This document shows, one piece after another, positions 20,963-23,485 of a stretch of DNA of 23,485 bases. Both the position numbers and the translations under genes were made by a program. This stretch comes from an uncultured Mycolicibacterium sp. GTDB lineage: Bacteria; Actinomycetota; Actinomycetes; Mycobacteriales; Mycobacteriaceae. The notes beneath the pieces were generated by a model. That model did no database searches, was not told the DNA's origin, and saw nothing but the letters and a program-made list of their open reading frames with translations. Position 1 is the stretch's first letter. Each line of letters begins with the position of its first letter. Where the stretch lies: the NCBI RefSeq assembly GCF_937941905.1, contig NZ_CALDGS010000130.1:1-23485 (forward strand), read 5' to 3'.

Positions 20963-21736
20963 TCAGTCGGCCGGCGCGATCAGGCCGTAGTTCCCGTCGT
21001 AGCGGTGGTACAGCACGTTGCCGCGGCCGGTTTCGGCGTTGATGAAGAACAGGAACGAGGTCCACAGCATGCCGAGCCGCTCACGGGCCTCGTCCACGGT
21101 GAGCTCCGGCGCGGGATGCTCGCTGATCGACAACGACAGCTCGAACGGCTGCAACTGCTCGGCCGTGATGGGCCGGACCGAGGCCAGCCGGTAGCCGTTC
21201 TCGTCGCGGTACAGCACGCAGTCCTGGCCGGTGTTGGCCTCGGTGAACAGATGGAAGTCGTAGTCGAGCAGCTCCATCTCCCAGGCCGCCTCCTCCACGT
21301 CGGCGCGAGCCAGCGTGTAGGACTTGTGCCGGACGACCTCACGGTCGGCCTCCGGACGGGGGAAGTAGCTCGGCCGATGCGCCCTGTCCGCCTCGGCCGG
21401 CGGCCTGACGCGACGGTCCTGCTCGCGCTCGGCCAGCCGCACCAGGCGCTGCCGCAACCGGTCCTCGAGCCGGTCCACCGCCTCGCGCACCGTCTGCCCC
21501 TCGACCTGGGCACGGATCGTCCGCCCGTCGACGTCGACGTTGCCCTGTGCCACCACCGGGCGCTCGACGGCGGGGTCCTGGTGCCGCGTCAGCTTGACGC
21601 GCACATGGCGGATGGGACGGTGTGCATACCGCCCGATACCACCGATCTTGGTCTGCACGTAGTCGGCCGCGCCGGGCAGCTTGCCGTGCGTGACGACCGC
21701 GACGTCGATGGTGTCGGACTCGGTGACGTTGGCCAT
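20963..21736 (-). CDS. rafH: Long ribosome hibernation-promoting factor, RafH type, with duplicated C-terminal domain
   Basis: The 257-residue product has an S30AE/HPF N-terminal domain (about 1-105) that would sit in the decoding centre, a charged linker (105-135), and two copies of the S30AE C-terminal motif. Copy 1 (about 136-185) includes YDFHLFTEANTGQDCVLYRD and ENGYRL. Copy 2 (about 198-255) includes SFLFFINAETGRGNVLYHRY and DGNYGLI. This matches the DosR-controlled M. smegmatis factor RafH and resembles M. tuberculosis Rv0079. The ATG at 21736 has GAAGAG upstream, and a DosR box is centred about 43 bases before the ATG. Expected role: stabilising ribosomes in hypoxic stasis. Confidence 0.92.
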   Translation of the reverse strand: MANVTESDTIDVAVVTHGKLPGAADYVQTKIGGIGRYAHRPIRHVRVKLTRHQDPAVERPVVAQGNVDVDGRTIRAQVEGQTVREAVDRLEDRLRQRLVRLAEREQDRRVRPPAEADRAHRPSYFPRPEADREVVRHKSYTLARADVEEAAWEMELLDYDFHLFTEANTGQDCVLYRDENGYRLASVRPITAEQLQPFELSLSISEHPAPELTVDEARERLGMLWTSFLFFINAETGRGNVLYHRYDGNYGLIAPAD

Positions 21737-21772
21737 GGTCTCTTCGTACCGGCCGGGTCCGCCGGACGGTAA

Positions 21773-21786
21773 GGGCCGAAAGTCCC
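21773..21786. promoter_or_regulatory. DosR box 3 between rafH and the cold-shock-like gene
   Basis: GGGCCGAAAGTCCC fits GGGNCNNNNGNCCC. It lies 36 bases upstream of the rafH ATG and about 80 bases upstream of the divergent small gene at 21866, so it could act on both. Confidence 0.72.
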
Positions 21787-21816
21787 CGGCCGTTGCGCCG
21801 CAGGCACATTCGCGGT

Positions 21817-21830
21817 GCACCCTTCGGCCC
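21817..21830. promoter_or_regulatory. Possible degenerate DosR half-site
   Basis: On the minus strand GGGCCGAAGGGTGC has the full first half (GGGCC) but only a poor second half. It resembles box 3 and is 44 bp from it. Its centre is about 42 bases before the predicted leaderless start at 21866, the same distance as box 2 at usp. Confidence 0.3.
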
Positions 21831-21853
21831 TACGGCGCCGATCCCAGCCGGCC

Positions 21854-21859
21854 TACGTT
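21854..21859 (+). promoter_or_regulatory. Predicted -10 giving a leaderless message
   Basis: TACGTT fits TANNNT and is followed by six bases and then the ATG at 21866. Transcription would therefore begin at the start codon itself. No Shine-Dalgarno-like sequence is present before this ATG. Confidence 0.5.
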
Positions 21860-21865
21860 GACGTC

Positions 21866-22123
21866 ATGGCCGTGCATCAAGCCTTCGACATCGACGCCGT
21901 CCTGGCCTCGCTGGACACCATCGACTTCGGTGTCATCCGCGCGTTCGACCCCGCCACCGGCAGCGGACTCATCGCCCCCGACGAGGGCGGATCGGACCTT
22001 CCGGTCGAACTGGCCGACTTCGAGGGGCGCGTGCCGGCCGCGCCGGCCGTCGGCAACCGGGTGAGTTACCGCATCGCCGGCACCGACTCGGCCCCGCGGG
22101 CCGAGGCGGTCCACCTGCTGTAG
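21866..22123 (+). CDS. Small cold-shock-domain-like protein with degenerate nucleic-acid-binding motifs
   Basis: The 85-residue product has a short N-terminal helix-like leader (MAVHQAFDIDAVLASLDTID) and then a region that lines up with cold-shock domains: FGVIRAFDPATGSGLIAPDE (21-40), GGSDLPVELADF (41-52), VGNRVSYRI (62-70) and APRAEAVHL (76-84). The RNP1 aromatics (KGFGFI) read GSGLI here and RNP2 (VFVHF) reads LPVEL, so the usual RNA-stacking surface is missing. The fold assignment is by eye. The ATG at 21866 is favoured over an upstream in-frame GTG at 21815 because of a leaderless -10 signal. It sits head-to-head with rafH around a DosR box, suggesting dormancy expression. Function unknown. 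Confidence 0.75.
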   Translation: MAVHQAFDIDAVLASLDTIDFGVIRAFDPATGSGLIAPDEGGSDLPVELADFEGRVPAAPAVGNRVSYRIAGTDSAPRAEAVHLL

Positions 22124-22127
22124 CCGC

Positions 22128-22718
22128 CTACTGGTAACTGGCGTGACCGCCGCCGGCGAGCGACTTCAGTTCCCGATCCCAGTCCGCGAACCGGCGGCGG
22201 TCCAACACCGCCCGCACCAGGTGGACAAGGCCCACCGCGCCGGTGGCCACCATCGCCCACAACAGCACCGCGACCAGCACCGCGTCGGTGTCCGCACGGC
22301 TCGGCGGCGGCGGTGGGGTGACCTGCCGGCCCTCGTGGTCGACCCACAACTCGACGCGCTCCCCCGCCTCGACGGCGTCGCGCAGCCGGAAGGTCGCGAC
22401 CCGCTGCAGGCCACCGGCGTGGAACTCGAACCGGGCCTGGTGCATGAGGTTGTTCGGCCGGGCGTTGACCGGTTTCGAGTCCTCGACCGCGGTGGCGGTG
22501 ACGAGCTGGCGCTGCCGGGCCTGCTCGGCGTACTGCTGGGTGCGGGAGTCGTGGATCTGGGTGCCGACGGCACCGACCAACGGCGTGGCCATGACCACGA
22601 TGAGGGCCGCCAACAACGCGGCAAGTGCTTCGATGCGATCGCTGCGGCGCACCAGCGGGCTTCGCCCGAGCGCCCGGACCAGCCAGTTCCGTCCCCACCC
22701 GATCGTGAACGTCTGCAT
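22128..22718 (-). CDS. Rv1733c-like two-span membrane protein
   Basis: The 196-residue protein resembles M. tuberculosis Rv1733c, a DosR-regulon membrane antigen. Shared features recalled from memory are an N-terminal SPLVRRSDRIEAL motif, a membrane helix (about 30-52), GTQIHDSRTQQYAEQA after it, an extracytoplasmic domain with AGERVELWVDHEGRQV, a Pro run (PPPPPS) and a second helix (about 144-170), then a basic cytoplasmic tail. Biochemical function is unknown. The ATG at 22718 has GGAGGGG 5 bases upstream. It is convergent with the cold-shock-like gene (4 bases between stops). Only a half DosR site was found upstream. Confidence 0.85.
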   Translation of the reverse strand: MQTFTIGWGRNWLVRALGRSPLVRRSDRIEALAALLAALIVVMATPLVGAVGTQIHDSRTQQYAEQARQRQLVTATAVEDSKPVNARPNNLMHQARFEFHAGGLQRVATFRLRDAVEAGERVELWVDHEGRQVTPPPPPSRADTDAVLVAVLLWAMVATGAVGLVHLVRAVLDRRRFADWDRELKSLAGGGHASYQ

Positions 22719-22887
22719 GACGACCCCTCCGAACGACGCTCCACGCTGAACGCCGACACCCCCATCATGGCCCGAATGCGCAGGAAAAAGCCAGTGACCT
22801 CGCTTTTCGGAGTCGACGTGGCGTCGTGGTCGAGAAATTGCCGCGAGCGCGGGAAACGAAACCGGGTGGACGGGAATGAATCGGGTG
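22719..22887. other. Gap between the Rv1733c-like gene and tRNA-Val
   Basis: About 170 bases with no gene that I can support. It should hold the promoter of the minus-strand membrane protein. A minus-strand TTCGGGCC (22776-22769) could be half of a DosR site. The rest shows nothing clear. Confidence 0.5.
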
Positions 22888-22959
22888 TGGTCTCGGCTGG
22901 GTTCGAACCAGCGACCTTCCGCGTGTGAGGCGGACGCTCTCCCACTGAGCTACGAGACC
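22888..22959 (-). tRNA. tRNA-Val (anticodon CAC)
   Basis: On the minus strand the 7-bp acceptor stem GGTCTCG / CGAGACC closes a full cloverleaf. D-arm GCTCAGTGGGAGAGC, anticodon stem TCCGC / GCGGA around loop CTCACAC (anticodon CAC), and T-loop GGTTCGAACCC are all present. The discriminator base is A at 22888. CCA is not encoded. Confidence 0.96.
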
Positions 22960-23218
22960 GGGCCGGCCGGCTTGCCCTCTCGGGCCGTTTCGGCCGAACG
23001 GGTTGAGAGACTAGCACGGCCCCCCACCCGATCCACAAATCGGCTGCCCAGCCGGGGTCGGGGGCCGCGGCCGGAGCGGCCGGCCCGGCCCGGGCGCGCA
23101 GCAGCTCGGCCGGCACCGCTGCACCGGACCCCGATTCGGCCGTTTTCCAGGCGATTTGTGTCCCCGCGTGATCGTGAACTATTGTCACTCATCGCAACGG
23201 GCGGTCGCCCCGAGCGAT
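22960..23218. promoter_or_regulatory. Divergent promoter region between tRNA-Val(CAC) and the tRNA-Gly/Cys/Val cluster
   Basis: No gene is seen. For the plus-strand cluster, TTGTGT (23156-23161) and TATTGT (23180-23185) are spaced by 18 bases and predict a start about 27 bases before tRNA-Gly. For the minus-strand tRNA-Val, TAGTCT (23013-23008) with TTGTGG (23038-23033) at 19 bases is a weaker candidate. Confidence 0.5.
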
Positions 23219-23291
23219 GCGGATGTAGCGCAGTTGGTAGCGCATCACCTTGCCAAGGTGAGGGTCGCGGGTTCGAATCCCGTCATCCGCT
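23219..23291 (+). tRNA. tRNA-Gly (anticodon GCC)
   Basis: Acceptor stem GCGGATG / CATCCGC with discriminator T, D-arm GCGCAGTTGGTAGCGC, anticodon stem TCACC / GGTGA around TTGCCAA (anticodon GCC), and T-loop GGTTCGAATCC. 73 bases; CCA is not encoded. Confidence 0.97.
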
Positions 23292-23324
23292 CGAGGTCGA
23301 AAGTGCGGAGTCGCCAACCCCCGC

Positions 23325-23395
23325 GGTGGAGTGGCCGAGTGGTGAGGCAACGGCCTGCAAAGCCGTGCACACGGGTTCGATTCCCGTCTCCACCT
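23325..23395 (+). tRNA. tRNA-Cys (anticodon GCA)
   Basis: Acceptor stem GGTGGAG / CTCCACC with discriminator T, anticodon stem ACGGC / GCCGT around CTGCAAA (anticodon GCA), and T-loop GGTTCGATTCC. 71 bases. It lies 33 bases after tRNA-Gly and is probably co-transcribed. Confidence 0.96.
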
Positions 23396-23409
23396 CCATG
23401 GTTTGTCTG

Positions 23410-23481
23410 GCGCGATTAGCTCAGTGGGAGAGCGCTTCCCTGACACGGAAGAGGTCACTGGTTCAATCCCAGTATCGCGCA
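23410..23481 (+). tRNA. tRNA-Val (anticodon GAC)
   Basis: Acceptor stem GCGCGAT / ATCGCGC with discriminator A, D-arm GCTCAGTGGGAGAGC, anticodon stem CTTCC / GGAAG around CTGACAC (anticodon GAC), and T-loop GGTTCAATCCC. CCA follows directly (23482-23484), so unlike its neighbours the 3' CCA appears encoded. It ends 4 bases before the window edge. Confidence 0.96.
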
Positions 23482-23485
23482 CCAC

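Noticed and set aside
22764..22783. DosR box upstream of the Rv1733c-like gene
   Set aside because: Only one half (TTCGGGCC on the minus strand) is present; the second half does not match GNCCC, so it is not called as a site.
22888..23485. tRNA-associated integration site for a genomic island
   Set aside because: tRNA genes are intact, but no integrase, no repeated tRNA 3' end and no mobile genes are seen in the window.

Overview
The window is a very GC-rich stretch of a mycobacterial chromosome (Mycobacterium/Mycolicibacterium type). The predicted proteins read as close relatives of M. tuberculosis and M. smegmatis proteins recalled from memory (PimA, PatA, PgsA, TesB2, RuvC, GabT, HspX/Acr, Rv1733c), and the gene order follows the M. 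tuberculosis Rv2587c-Rv2623 neighbourhood. The species cannot be fixed from sequence alone. No insertion sequence, prophage or CRISPR array is visible.

Region 1 (1-3214): the 5' part of secD and all of yajC on the minus strand (Sec translocon accessory), then the plus-strand 4-aminobutyrate aminotransferase gabT, then a minus-strand multi-pass membrane protein of unknown function.

Region 2 (3262-6405): the ruvC-ruvA-ruvB Holliday-junction operon, joined by 4-bp start/stop overlaps and preceded by a near-consensus mycobacterial LexA (SOS) box lying over the predicted start site. Upstream of it is a YebC/TACO1-family gene.

Region 3 (6406-10183): a plus-strand acyl-CoA dehydrogenase with a palindrome over its -10, and a minus-strand pdxS-tesB-pdxT cluster (PLP synthase with an acyl-CoA thioesterase between the two subunit genes).

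Region 4 (10360-17489): a tightly packed minus-strand operon running thioesterase, thrS, HIT (Ap4A phosphorylase type), pgsA, patA, pimA and a membrane-anchored LemA-like/NUDIX protein. It makes phosphatidylinositol phosphate and the first phosphatidylinositol mannosides. From thrS onward every junction is a 4-bp overlap or a 0-bp abutment.

Region 5 (17507-22718): an apparent DosR (hypoxia/NO dormancy) island: pfkB-type sugar kinase, Hsp20/HspX, tandem-domain universal stress protein, a phosphoribosyltransferase-family protein, a long ribosome hibernation factor of the RafH type with a duplicated C-terminal domain, a small degenerate cold-shock-domain protein and an Rv1733c-like membrane protein. 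Two clear DosR boxes lie between hsp20 and usp and a third lies between rafH and the cold-shock-like gene. Strong hairpins separate the units, including three perfect 35-bp tandem repeats that begin inside the last codons of usp.

Region 6 (22888-23485): tRNA-Val(CAC) on the minus strand, then tRNA-Gly(GCC), tRNA-Cys(GCA) and tRNA-Val(GAC) on the plus strand. Apart from these familiar parts, the points most worth attention are the degenerate leaderless cold-shock-like gene in the DosR island, the usp-terminal repeat/hairpin array, the LemA-NUDIX fusion, and a dyad repeat element present twice in intergenic gaps.
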